A DNA stretch of 14,628 nucleotides from Methanothrix sp. GTDB lineage: Archaea > Halobacteriota > Methanosarcinia > Methanotrichales > Methanotrichaceae. The stretch covers positions 1 through 14,628 of the forward strand of contig JALNZQ010000049.1 of NCBI GenBank assembly GCA_023229165.1, written 5' to 3'. Positions 6,074-13,337 of the stretch are shown here, one piece after another. The stretch's first letter is position 1; each line of letters begins with the position of its first letter. Position numbers and translations under genes: made by a program. The notes below the pieces were generated by a model. The model was not told the origin of the DNA and made no database searches. It saw only the letters and a list, made by a program, of their open reading frames with translations.

Positions 6074-8065
6074 TTAGGGAAGGACAATATTAAACCCTGG
6101 ATCGAACACATCAAGCATCCCGATAAACCGCTCAAACACGAAGTGATCTCCTTCAGTAATCATGTCTGCCGGAGGAACGGACGGGTCAAGTGCCAGTTGT
6201 TCAAGAGTCTTCCGGGGCATATAGACGGTAACATTTGCTTGCATCGAGGATTCATTCAACCAGAAATCAAGCACACTATTCTTCACCTGAATTAGTGCTT
6301 TGTCGGCGGTATCGTTAATTATCAGGTTCATCTTGAAATTTTCTCCATCCGCGTTCGTGCCATTGAGCCTGACTGCGAGATAATCAAGGAGCTGACTTGA
6401 AGACATCCCGGACATTACATCTGCGGATATCATCGTGTTTCCTCGCACCGGTTTTGTACTGCGAAGCTCCTGAGCTCCAACCAGGTAGGCATTACGTGCA
6501 GGACCTGATTCTGCCTGATATCCGAGCTGTTCAAGAGCAGCAGCTTCCATATTCCTGGCCTTCATATTGGTGGGATCTGCAAAGACGAGATAATGAGCGA
6601 TGGACGCAACCAGTTCATACTGTCCGGCATCATAATCTTTGCCAAGTTTCTGCAGGACTGCATCTGCACCTCCCATGTACTCGGTGATATTCCGGGCAAA
6701 CTCCGCGGGAGGAAGACGCTTCAGGTTGATGGGATTTGCATCGTAAAATCCAAGATATTTCTGGTATGTTGCTTTCACACCCATATAGATCTGGCCGTAA
6801 AACCCGTGGGTATACCAGTATTCCTGCAAGGACTTGGGAAGAACGATCATATTCGAGATCTCATCCATGGTATAGCCTTTATTCATAAGGTTCAGCGTCT
6901 GGTCATTGATATATTTGTACATGTCACGCTGGTTTTCGAGCAGTTCAATAACCTTATCATTCCCGAACCTTGGCCAGTTATGGGCGGTAAAAACAACCTC
7001 AGCCTTATCGCCGTACAATCTTCGTGCTTCGTCAAGGAATTTAGCCCACGAAAGCGGGTCTCGGACCTGTGCTCCGCGAAGGGTCAGGATATTATGGAAT
7101 GTCCCTACGCAGTTTTCAGCCATAAAAAGTGCCTTAAGCTCAGGGAACCAGATGTTTATCTCAACCGGAGCTTCAGTATTTGTGTTATACTGGAACTCCA
7201 TTTTCGCCCCGTCAATAGTCAGTGTCTGACCGGTCCTGTTAATATCAATCGTGGGTGCAATAAGAGATGCTCTCCCTACTGCCGGATACTTGCCGAGACC
7301 GTTATCGACAAGACCTTTCTCATCACGGGGAAGGGGCAGTCCGTACATGTACATAGCCCGCCGCTGCATTGCAGTTCCGGCATACACGTTCTCACTGACT
7401 GCATGCTCCATAAACCCCTCAGGCGCGATGATCTCAACATCGCCGGCAATAGCTTGCTCATCAGTAATTACTCCTTTCACTCCCTGGTAATGGTCTACAT
7501 GAGGATGAGAATAAATTACTGCCTTCACCGGATAATGCCCTAATGTCCTGTTTACCAGATCCATTGCAGCGCGTGCAGTCTCAACCGAATTCATGGGATC
7601 AATGACTATCCAGCCGGTATTACCCTTAATGAGGCTCATTGTTGTTATATCATATCCTCTGACCTGGTAAATTCCCGGAACGACTTCGAATAACCCGTTA
7701 ATGTTATTCAACCGTGCGTGCCTGCATAGAAGGGGATTTATCGTGTCAGGACAGGTCCCATTATCCAGGAATGAAAATACTTCCATATTCCAGGAAGTAT
7801 AATTCGGATAATCAGAGGGAATAATCAGAGGATCATCGGTTGCGATAAATCCCTGATTGGCAAAACGGTTGTCTTCCTCATTATTATTCCATGCAGGAGT
7901 ATTGTTAGCCAACAGGTTGGCTGCAATGGTGTATTCAGTTGCATCGTTCCTGATAGAGTTGCTGGATGCCCCGCCAGCGACTGAAATCTCGCTGCCGGAT
8001 ACTCCCGGTATTACAGCCATCAATACGATAGAAGCTACTAGTAGTGCCTTTAGACATATTTTCAT
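6074..8065 (-). CDS. Exported alkylsulfatase-like metallo-beta-lactamase-fold hydrolase (SdsA1/BDS1 type)
   Basis: A 663-residue protein, the usual length for secreted linear alkylsulfatases, which hydrolyse sulfate esters such as alkyl sulfates with a binuclear zinc centre. Residues 1-24 form a signal peptide (MKICLKALLVASIVLMAV, then PGVSG). The lactamase domain carries SHPHVDHYQG (H187, H189, D191, H192), NTEAPVE (E298), FMAENCVGTFHN (E317) and FTAHNWPRFG (H362), so the expected metal ligands are all present. A helical dimerisation region follows at about 380-525. A C-terminal SCP2-like domain (about 535-663) is usual for the family. Codon use is more A/T-rich than in neighbouring genes. 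The ATG has a GGAGTGG site 7 nt upstream and a TATA box about 54 nt upstream. The true substrate is unknown. Confidence 0.9.
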   Translation of the reverse strand: MKICLKALLVASIVLMAVIPGVSGSEISVAGGASSNSIRNDATEYTIAANLLANNTPAWNNNEEDNRFANQGFIATDDPLIIPSDYPNYTSWNMEVFSFLDNGTCPDTINPLLCRHARLNNINGLFEVVPGIYQVRGYDITTMSLIKGNTGWIVIDPMNSVETARAAMDLVNRTLGHYPVKAVIYSHPHVDHYQGVKGVITDEQAIAGDVEIIAPEGFMEHAVSENVYAGTAMQRRAMYMYGLPLPRDEKGLVDNGLGKYPAVGRASLIAPTIDINRTGQTLTIDGAKMEFQYNTNTEAPVEINIWFPELKALFMAENCVGTFHNILTLRGAQVRDPLSWAKFLDEARRLYGDKAEVVFTAHNWPRFGNDKVIELLENQRDMYKYINDQTLNLMNKGYTMDEISNMIVLPKSLQEYWYTHGFYGQIYMGVKATYQKYLGFYDANPINLKRLPPAEFARNITEYMGGADAVLQKLGKDYDAGQYELVASIAHYLVFADPTNMKARNMEAAALEQLGYQAESGPARNAYLVGAQELRSTKPVRGNTMISADVMSGMSSSQLLDYLAVRLNGTNADGENFKMNLIINDTADKALIQVKNSVLDFWLNESSMQANVTVYMPRKTLEQLALDPSVPPADMITEGDHFVFERFIGMLDVFDPGFNIVLP

Positions 8066-8114
8066 ATTTTATCCACTCCGGTTCCTTCACATTCAGACTC
8101 TAAAAAATTCTCTG

Positions 8115-8122
8115 ATTTATAT
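8115..8122 (-). promoter_or_regulatory. TATA box of the alkylsulfatase-like gene
   Basis: The minus strand reads ATATAAAT, 50-57 nt before the ATG at 8065, predicting a leader of about 25 nt. The rest of the 206-nt spacer up to 8271 is AT-rich, contains T-runs that could end the ubiA transcript (for example five T near 8191-8195 on the minus strand), and shows no other gene. Confidence 0.55.
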
Positions 8123-8271
8123 GTAATAATTTTGTCAACCTTGATTCTGAGGGCAGACAAATTGGCTTTTATTTTGCGTATTTCTTTGACGAAAAACTCC
8201 TTAACGCACCCACCTACGTTTATTATTATTTAATAGTATTAAAATCATTCTTTTGAAACCAACCGTTAGAT

Positions 8272-9183
8272 TCACAGTCCTCCCCCCGTAGCCAAGCCTG
8301 CCCGCAGCAGCACATCGGCTATTATGGCCGCAAAGAGCACGGCGCGGTAGTTGGCCGACTGGTAGAACAGCTCTTCGCCCCTCTCCGCAGTCGGGTGGCG
8401 CACGAAGTCCAGGTTTTGTAGCAAGAGCCAGCCCCCGGCGCCAGCCGCAGCGACCAGGTAGAGCCAGCCGAGATTTGCAGAAAGGCCCAGGGCTATGGAG
8501 AGGATGACGCCCACAATCCAAAAGCCAGCCACCATCTTGGCGGTGGCCGCAATTCCACAGGTAGCGGGAGTGGTGGGAATGCCTTTCTCTTTATCGCCGG
8601 CCACATCTCGCGAGGCATCGCAGTTGGTAAAGCCCCAATCGGTGATGACGATCATGGCCGCCAGGATCAGGGCGGCAGGATGCAGGCCCGGCCCGGATTT
8701 AAAAAGCCCAGCCGGCTCCATGGATAGCCAGACGCCCAGGGGCACAAGGCCGAAGGACAATCCCACAAAGATCCAGGAGAAGGGCGTATTTCTCTTGGCC
8801 CAGGCGGAGTAGATGGTGATGAGCAGTGTGGCGGCCAGAAGGATGACAAAGCTCTCCGGGTTGAGGTACAGGGCTATGGCCGCAGCCACAAGAAAAAGAA
8901 ATAGCGACCAGAGCTGTGCATCGTGCTTGCTCAGCATGGCCGAGGGCAAGGGCCGATCAGGCATAGCGATGCTGTCCACATCGATGTCGCAGCAGTCATT
9001 GTAGACATAGGAGCTGGTGATGGCACAATAAGCTCCGAATGCGGCGATTAAAAAAGGAAGCATTGGCGGCAGGGCCCCCTGCACGGCGTAGACGGCCAAT
9101 AGGGCAGCGGCGGCAGGCATGGCCAGATCCATTGCCGCGAGGGGTGGGCGCAGCAGCTCGATGTGCGCTTTAAATCGATGCAT
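8272..9183 (-). CDS. UbiA-family membrane prenyltransferase
   Basis: A 303-residue, very hydrophobic protein with about eight or nine membrane segments. UbiA enzymes move an isoprenoid chain from its diphosphate to an acceptor. Both magnesium-binding aspartate motifs are present: NDCCDIDVD (N62, D63, D66, D70) and NCDASRDVAGD (D189, D193, D197). In archaea the best known member makes digeranylgeranylglyceryl phosphate, a membrane lipid precursor; Methanosarcinales also need a prenyltransferase for methanophenazine. The spacing and the KGIPTTPATCG loop after motif 2 do not let me choose between these or another quinone-like acceptor. Its ATG directly follows the TGA of the isomerase gene with no gap, so translation is probably coupled. 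Confidence 0.88.
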   Translation of the reverse strand: MHRFKAHIELLRPPLAAMDLAMPAAAALLAVYAVQGALPPMLPFLIAAFGAYCAITSSYVYNDCCDIDVDSIAMPDRPLPSAMLSKHDAQLWSLFLFLVAAAIALYLNPESFVILLAATLLITIYSAWAKRNTPFSWIFVGLSFGLVPLGVWLSMEPAGLFKSGPGLHPAALILAAMIVITDWGFTNCDASRDVAGDKEKGIPTTPATCGIAATAKMVAGFWIVGVILSIALGLSANLGWLYLVAAAGAGGWLLLQNLDFVRHPTAERGEELFYQSANYRAVLFAAIIADVLLRAGLATGGGL

Positions 9184-9903
9184 TCAGATGATCCCCGCGA
9201 AGAGCTCCAGATGCTCCTCGGGCTTTGTCAAGTAATCCAGAAGACCCGGCTCTCTTAGCAGCGGATACATCTCTCGGCCCTTGGCCAAGCCGAGTTTGCG
9301 AAGGCTTGAGCTGTCGGGCGCTTGCACCCGCCGCAGCTCTGCCGCCTCAGGGCATCGAATGTTCTTTATCCAGCCATCCCTGGTGAAAAAGTAAGCTCCC
9401 CCCCCTTTCTCTCGGAATGGATCGTAAAGTGATGAGAAGTTCCTGGCCACGTAGTTGGCCATCTTCAGAGTCTTATTGGAGCGGTTTATGGTGATGTGAC
9501 CGTAGCCCGGCGGCACGAGGACCTTGTCGGTCGCGCAGGCGTAGACTGCCACTACATCGCTTAGATCTTGGCTCTGCAAAAGGTAAAGTGCTTCACCTTC
9601 TATTACCTCATAAAGCTCAGGATAGGTGACGCTGCCACCGGCCACAATCGGGTGGTAATGGCCGGCCGTCTTGACGTATTCACGACCGAGCATGTTTGGT
9701 GGAATAATAGTGATATCATAACGTAGATCCTGTTGCAGGAGCTTCTCTTTATCCGCACGGCTTAAGAAAAGGTCGCGATACATGTAATAGAGTTCATAGT
9801 CTTCTGCCCCGGCAAGCCAGCTTTGATCAAAGATCACTTCTTTCATATCAAAAAGCCGACGAACATCAGGCGTCAGCATTTTGCCGCTAAACTCCATTTG
9901 CAT
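9184..9903 (-). CDS. pgiA: Cupin-type glucose-6-phosphate isomerase
   Basis: About 239 residues from the ATG at 9903. It interconverts glucose 6-phosphate and fructose 6-phosphate in the cytoplasm, and in methanogens serves gluconeogenesis and glycogen or sugar synthesis. It is the archaeal cupin form, unrelated to bacterial PGI. The metal-binding cupin motifs are visible: GHYHP (H82, H84), YPELYEVIEG (E96) and PPGYGHITIN (H136). A TTG codon at 9918 would add five residues. I prefer the ATG because GGTGG at 9916-9912 sits 8 nt before it, overlapping the longer start. A perfect inverted repeat lies at the promoter. The next gene, ubiA, begins immediately at its stop codon. Confidence 0.92.
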   Translation of the reverse strand: MQMEFSGKMLTPDVRRLFDMKEVIFDQSWLAGAEDYELYYMYRDLFLSRADKEKLLQQDLRYDITIIPPNMLGREYVKTAGHYHPIVAGGSVTYPELYEVIEGEALYLLQSQDLSDVVAVYACATDKVLVPPGYGHITINRSNKTLKMANYVARNFSSLYDPFREKGGGAYFFTRDGWIKNIRCPEAAELRRVQAPDSSSLRKLGLAKGREMYPLLREPGLLDYLTKPEEHLELFAGII

Positions 9904-9940
9904 TTTCTCTGCCACCAAATGATAATGAGCATTTTCAGGA

Positions 9941-9995
9941 TTTAATATGATCGCATTTCTGCCGATCTTTCTTTCCTGTATGCGATCATATTAAA
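9941..9995. repeat. Perfect 16-bp inverted repeat overlapping the pgiA promoter
   Basis: The left arm TTTAATATGATCGCAT (9941-9956) and right arm ATGCGATCATATTAAA (9980-9995) are exact reverse complements, separated by 23 nt. On the minus strand the pgiA-proximal arm contains CATATTAAA, a TATA-like box centred about 42 nt before the ATG. The arms could be operator half-sites, or one long RNA hairpin if transcription starts further upstream. The rest of the 157-nt spacer (9904-10060) shows no gene. Confidence 0.75.
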
Positions 9996-10060
9996 AAGAT
10001 CATTAGCACAGCTAAGATCAGCCGATTTCAAAGGCTATTTTCCATCAGTTGTTACTGGCT

Positions 10061-10510
10061 TTAGCAGGCCTCTGGGCTGGTGATGGTGAAGTACTCCGTG
10101 AGCACTTTCCTGTAGTCCACAATTACGTCCACCTTCCATGTTCCCGGCAGGCGAGCGACGTCGGTTCCCTTGATATCAAGGCAGCTCCAGACCGGTGCGG
10201 CCCACATTCCCGTAAATCCGTCGATGGGCGGTATGGTGCTGAAAGACCGGGCATACGTCCTGCCCTCCGGCCAGTACCATCTCCACTCCACGCTGTGTAC
10301 CTTGGCGTCCCGCCAGATGAGCAGCCAGGAGGCGACCTGCTCGTCATCGGAGGTAAATGTATACGTCCTGTAAAGCGGCACGCCGTTTTCGCTGATCTCT
10401 TTGGCTATGGTATGCTCAGATAGCGGAAAGAACATGGGATGGGATGCCTGACCCGATCCCCCCATGATCAAGACTGCCAGAACGACTATTGCTAGAACTC
10501 TTTTTATCAT
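10061..10510 (-). CDS. Small exported protein of unknown function
   Basis: A 149-residue protein that I do not recognise. Residues 1-22 form a clear signal peptide (MIKRVLAIVVLAVLIMGGSG, then QA), so the mature domain is about 127 residues. It has alternating strands rich in aromatic residues, for example ASWLLIWRDAKVHSVEWRWYW, and ends with LPGTWKVDVIVDYRKVLTEY followed by a last strand FTI. The closing pattern (GTW.V.V.VD plus a final strand) is common in secreted beta-sandwich domains. Two cysteines (C110, C149) could pair. The ATG has GGTGA 6 nt upstream and a TATA-like box about 45 nt upstream, so it is probably transcribed alone. Confidence 0.78.
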   Translation of the reverse strand: MIKRVLAIVVLAVLIMGGSGQASHPMFFPLSEHTIAKEISENGVPLYRTYTFTSDDEQVASWLLIWRDAKVHSVEWRWYWPEGRTYARSFSTIPPIDGFTGMWAAPVWSCLDIKGTDVARLPGTWKVDVIVDYRKVLTEYFTITSPEAC

Positions 10511-10550
10511 TGCTTCTCACCATTACTCCGTAAGTTTATTGCGACCCTAA

Positions 10551-10560
10551 TAGTATAATA
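10551..10560 (-). promoter_or_regulatory. TATA-like box of the small exported protein gene
   Basis: The minus strand reads TATTATACTA, centred about 45 nt before the ATG at 10510, with the GGTGA ribosome-binding site (10521-10517) between them. The surrounding 108-nt spacer up to 10618 shows nothing else. Confidence 0.45.
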
Positions 10561-10618
10561 ATTAACTGTACCATAAAAAGATGACGATTGAATTTTTTTC
10601 AAGGACAATCCAATCCTA

Positions 10619-11218
10619 TTAAACCAATAACGGGCGTATGCACCGTCCTCTGGCAATTTCTCCAGGAAGATCTATCACACTCGATGCGACATCGATCACA
10701 TTTCCGTCACTGGTAGCAATTATAGTGCCGCTGGCCTTGAGCTGATGGTCGACATCCCTTACGCACCTGGCATCTCCCGGCAAATCCCGCTTCGCCATCA
10801 GGCCACGTACCTCTCTGGCCAGTTCTCCACTGCAGCTAATTTGCTGATCCAAAAGCACCTCTACGCGAGATGGCCTGGCGTCTGCCAGCAGATCCAAAAT
10901 CTCACAGAACGCGCTAACGGTAACCTGCAATGCTTTGTCGTTTCTGAAAAATCCTCGCGTATCCCGCAAAAAGCCGTCGTCGCAGAGATATACCGGATAC
11001 CCGGCTAAAAGGCTCTGTGTGGTGATGATGGTGTTGTATCCGTCCACAAACACCACCCTGCCGGATAGATTATGCAGTCGCAGGGCCTTGGTCATTCTGC
11101 GCAGCGCAGTATCCGCAGAAACGATAGCCCTCCGGAGAACAAACCTCTGCTCCTCCGACAGGCGGTGGTGATCCGAAACATAGCGAACTGCAGAGTCGCT
11201 GGGATAGCCACGATCCAC
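10619..11218 (-). CDS. DUF434-family protein, possible PIN/NYN-like nuclease
   Basis: At least 199 residues from the GTG at 11218. The N-terminal part has the DUF434 pattern (DRGYPSDSAVRYVSDHHRLS, then EEQRFVLRRA). The rest has spaced acidic motifs: VVFVDGYNTIITT, CDDGFLRDTRG, VEVLLDQQISCSGEL and IIATSDGNVID. These resemble the aspartate-bearing strands of PIN/NYN nucleases, but this is a pattern reading, not a proven homology. The open frame continues upstream with LKRAAQEARYLV, which also looks like DUF434 sequence. It contains no ATG, GTG or TTG, so the real start may be CTG at 11251, overlapping the fumarase beta stop. It is the last gene of the DUF166-fumarase operon. Confidence 0.82.
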   Translation of the reverse strand: MDRGYPSDSAVRYVSDHHRLSEEQRFVLRRAIVSADTALRRMTKALRLHNLSGRVVFVDGYNTIITTQSLLAGYPVYLCDDGFLRDTRGFFRNDKALQVTVSAFCEILDLLADARPSRVEVLLDQQISCSGELAREVRGLMAKRDLPGDARCVRDVDHQLKASGTIIATSDGNVIDVASSVIDLPGEIARGRCIRPLLV

Positions 11219-11247
11219 CAGGTACCTGGCCTCCTGGGCGGCTCGCT

Positions 11248-11781
11248 TCAGTCCATCTCCTGCTTTTGTGCCGACCTTCTCACCTCCTGATAGAGATCTT
11301 TTCCATGGGTGTCTACAGCCACTATCATGGGGCCGAAGTCTCTTGCCTCAAACTCCCAGAGTGACTCAGCCATGCCCAGTTCCGGCAGGTGCACGCCCAA
11401 TACCCTCAGCTGCTGGGCAGCGGCTGCACCGCATCCTCCCGGATAGGCCAGGTAGACGGCTTTGTCCCGGAAGGGCTCGCCAGGCAGGCCGCCTTTGCCT
11501 ATGATGGCCCGAACCCCCAGCAGCAGGATATCATCCGTGTAACGGGCCATGCGACCACTGGTGGTCGGCCCGGCGGATAGGACCCGGTCATCTTTGATAA
11601 GCGGACCGCAGTGATAGAGGACGGCCCCTTGCAAGGAGACGGGACAGCCGGTGCGGCGTATCAAGGCATGGGCTTTGTCGCGAGCAGTGAAAAGCGGTCC
11701 GCTCAAAAATACCACATCTCCAGCCACGAGCTTTTCCACATCCTTACCCGAAAGGGGCGTTTGCAGATGATACTCGGTCAT
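11248..11781 (-). CDS. fumB: Class I fumarate hydratase beta subunit
   Basis: A 177-residue protein equivalent to the C-terminal domain of one-chain class I fumarases. Together with the alpha subunit it interconverts fumarate and malate in the partial citric acid cycle of methanogens. Family features are YHLQTPLSGKDVEKLVAGD at the start, GPTTSGRMARYTDDILL (71-87), IGKGG (94-98), AYPGGCGAAAA and WEFEARDFGPMIVAVDTHG near the end. An in-frame ATG 12 codons upstream (11817) is rejected. The ATG at 11781 starts the conserved domain, overlaps the alpha-subunit stop as ATGA, and has GGTGATC just before it. The 3' end may overlap the DUF434 gene. The symbol follows the two-subunit archaeal convention, not the E. 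coli FumB paralogue. Confidence 0.93.
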   Translation of the reverse strand: MTEYHLQTPLSGKDVEKLVAGDVVFLSGPLFTARDKAHALIRRTGCPVSLQGAVLYHCGPLIKDDRVLSAGPTTSGRMARYTDDILLLGVRAIIGKGGLPGEPFRDKAVYLAYPGGCGAAAAQQLRVLGVHLPELGMAESLWEFEARDFGPMIVAVDTHGKDLYQEVRRSAQKQEMD

Positions 11782-12584
11782 TGGATCACCACCTTTTCGC
11801 AGCGGTTGGCCCAGCACTGAAAGTTTATGGCTACTGGCAGGGAGGCAGTGTGACAGAAGGCCTTCTCGATTTTTATGCCAAGAGCTGTCGTGTCCCCGCC
11901 CAGACCCATGGGACCGATGCCAAGCGAATTGATTCTCTCCAATAGCTGCAGTTCTTCCAGGGATTCGCCGGGCATATTAAGCAGAGCCCTCTTGGCCAGA
12001 CGCGCTGCCAGGTCGAAACTGCCGCCCAGACCAATGCCCAGGAAGAGAGGCGGGCAGGCGTTTGCAGCCCTCTCAGCTACGGTTCTAAAAATGAAATCAA
12101 AGGGATCGTCGGCGGGGTTAAGCATGCCCACCAGGCTCATGTTCTCCGAGCCCGCCCCCTTGGGAAAGGCGGTGAGCGACAGGCCCCGGCCATCCACATA
12201 ATCCAGAATAATGTCAGGCATGCCGGGGCCGGTGTTGTCCCCGCTGTTCTTGCGGGTCAGGGGATGGACCGCATTGGGGCGCAGCGGAATCTCTCGGGTG
12301 GCAATTCTTACGCCCTCCGCGATCGCCTCGGATAAGCTGAAATCCAGACTTAGATCGCGGCCCATCTGCACATGAAATATGGTAAGGCCCGTGTCCTGGC
12401 AGAGGGGCAGGCCCCTTTCCCCGGCGATCTTAACATTCTCCAGCATGAACTGAAGATGGTGCCGGGCTAAGGGATGGCTCTCCTTGGCCGCAGCCTCTTC
12501 GATTCTCTGCAAGACCCAGTCGGGCAGAGAGGTCTCCGCCCTTTGCAGGGCACGCACCGTGGCTTCTACCACCTTTTTTCTCAT
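11778..12584 (-). CDS. fumA: Class I fumarate hydratase alpha subunit, [4Fe-4S]
   Basis: A 268-residue protein, the N-terminal iron-sulfur half of class I fumarase, oxygen-sensitive and active with the beta subunit encoded next. The three cluster cysteines are visible in LCQDTG (C62), ACPPLF (C177) and FQCWANR (C257). The KGAGSEN signature lies at 142-148, and GDNTGPGMPD at 115-124. Length and motif order are normal for the archaeal split form. The start overlaps the DUF166 stop codon as ATGA (12584-12581), and the end overlaps the beta-subunit start the same way, so the three proteins are probably made in a coupled fashion. The dehydratase could in principle act on tartrate, but the fumarase assignment is much likelier in a methanogen. 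Confidence 0.94.
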   Translation of the reverse strand: MRKKVVEATVRALQRAETSLPDWVLQRIEEAAAKESHPLARHHLQFMLENVKIAGERGLPLCQDTGLTIFHVQMGRDLSLDFSLSEAIAEGVRIATREIPLRPNAVHPLTRKNSGDNTGPGMPDIILDYVDGRGLSLTAFPKGAGSENMSLVGMLNPADDPFDFIFRTVAERAANACPPLFLGIGLGGSFDLAARLAKRALLNMPGESLEELQLLERINSLGIGPMGLGGDTTALGIKIEKAFCHTASLPVAINFQCWANRCEKVVIQ

Positions 12585-13315
12585 GCCCTCTGCCCCTTCT
12601 TGCCCGGTTCGATCTTGATGGGTTTGGACTGCTCGGGAAGCTTGAGATTGGTCAGCTTGCCCAGAGCCCTTTCCATGGCATCTTTGTGCAGGTCTCCTGA
12701 GGTGTGGATGCCTCCAGGTGTTCCGCGCACGGCGCGACAGGGATATTGCTGACAGAAGAGACCGGTCATGGAAGAAGCTTCGTCCAATGTCTTGCCCACA
12801 ATGCCAGCCGCGGCATGCCAGGTGGCTCCGCAGGGCGAGCCGCGCAAGACTTTAACCTGGCTGATGCGCCCGTCCTTCGTCTCCACCTCCAGCTCCGGCT
12901 TGCCCAGCTTTTTTGCAAATTCATCGATGACTGGCACGCCGCACTCTTCCAGTGTGCAGCAGATCTCATCCACCTCGATATGGATGCCGTACTTTTCTGC
13001 GATCCTCTCCAGCTCACCGATGGAGCCAGCCCGGCCGATGCCGCCCGGAATTATGACCGCTTTGACTCCGGCGGCGCCAGCAAGGCGCACGATCTCCGGA
13101 GTCAGGTCGGGGTGAAAGGTGTAGAGAATAAGCAGATCCGCCTGAAAGATCCTGGGATCAAGGTTTAGCTCTTTGACAAATTCTTCCGGGTCCTCGATGA
13201 AGCCAGGCAGCACCTGGGGAACCTCGACGGAGACGACATCAAAGTCCGTCCTGGCCTTGATGGTCTCCAGCAGGCGCTCGCCGTACTTTCCTCTTTTAAC
13301 TACGCCAACAAGCAT
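12581..13315 (-). CDS. DUF166-family protein, cysteine-rich
   Basis: A 244-residue archaeal protein of the DUF166 family, sometimes labelled thymidylate synthase on limited evidence. The N-terminus reads as a Rossmann-like half: MLVGVVKRGKYGERLLETI, then DLLILYTFHPDLTPEIVRLA, VKAVIIPGGIGRAGS and EVDEICCTLEECG. The second half carries GSPCGATWHAAAG and GLFCQQYPCR. Cysteines C119, C120, C125, C162, C188 and C193, with H167, H204 and H210, could bind a metal or an iron-sulfur cluster; this is inferred from spacing only. It heads the fumarase operon, overlapping fumA by 4 nt, and diverges from cbiA. No ribosome-binding site precedes the ATG, which fits a leaderless transcript. Confidence 0.88.
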   Translation of the reverse strand: MLVGVVKRGKYGERLLETIKARTDFDVVSVEVPQVLPGFIEDPEEFVKELNLDPRIFQADLLILYTFHPDLTPEIVRLAGAAGVKAVIIPGGIGRAGSIGELERIAEKYGIHIEVDEICCTLEECGVPVIDEFAKKLGKPELEVETKDGRISQVKVLRGSPCGATWHAAAGIVGKTLDEASSMTGLFCQQYPCRAVRGTPGGIHTSGDLHKDAMERALGKLTNLKLPEQSKPIKIEPGKKGQRA

Positions 13316-13337
13316 GCTGGAACATCCGCCAGGCGTG

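Noticed and set aside
6593..7543. A 316-codon open frame on the plus strand opposite the alkylsulfatase-like gene
   Set aside because: It lies fully antisense to a gene with intact catalytic motifs, has no promoter or ribosome-binding site, and its translation looks like no protein family.
8201..8521. A 106-codon minus-strand frame at the ubiA end
   Set aside because: Overlaps ubiA in another frame and has low-quality, arginine-rich composition with no start signals.
9904..9918. TTG start at 9918 for pgiA
   Set aside because: It overlaps the GGTGG ribosome-binding site that serves the ATG at 9903.
9941..9995. The dyad as a transcription terminator of the upstream exported-protein gene
   Set aside because: There is no T-run directly after either arm, and it begins about 65 nt past that gene's stop while covering the pgiA TATA position; an operator fits better, though a hairpin role is not excluded.
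11782..11817. Longer fumB start at 11817
   Set aside because: The extra 12 residues lie within the alpha-subunit gene and are unlike the family; the ATG at 11781 has a GGTGATC site and an ATGA overlap.
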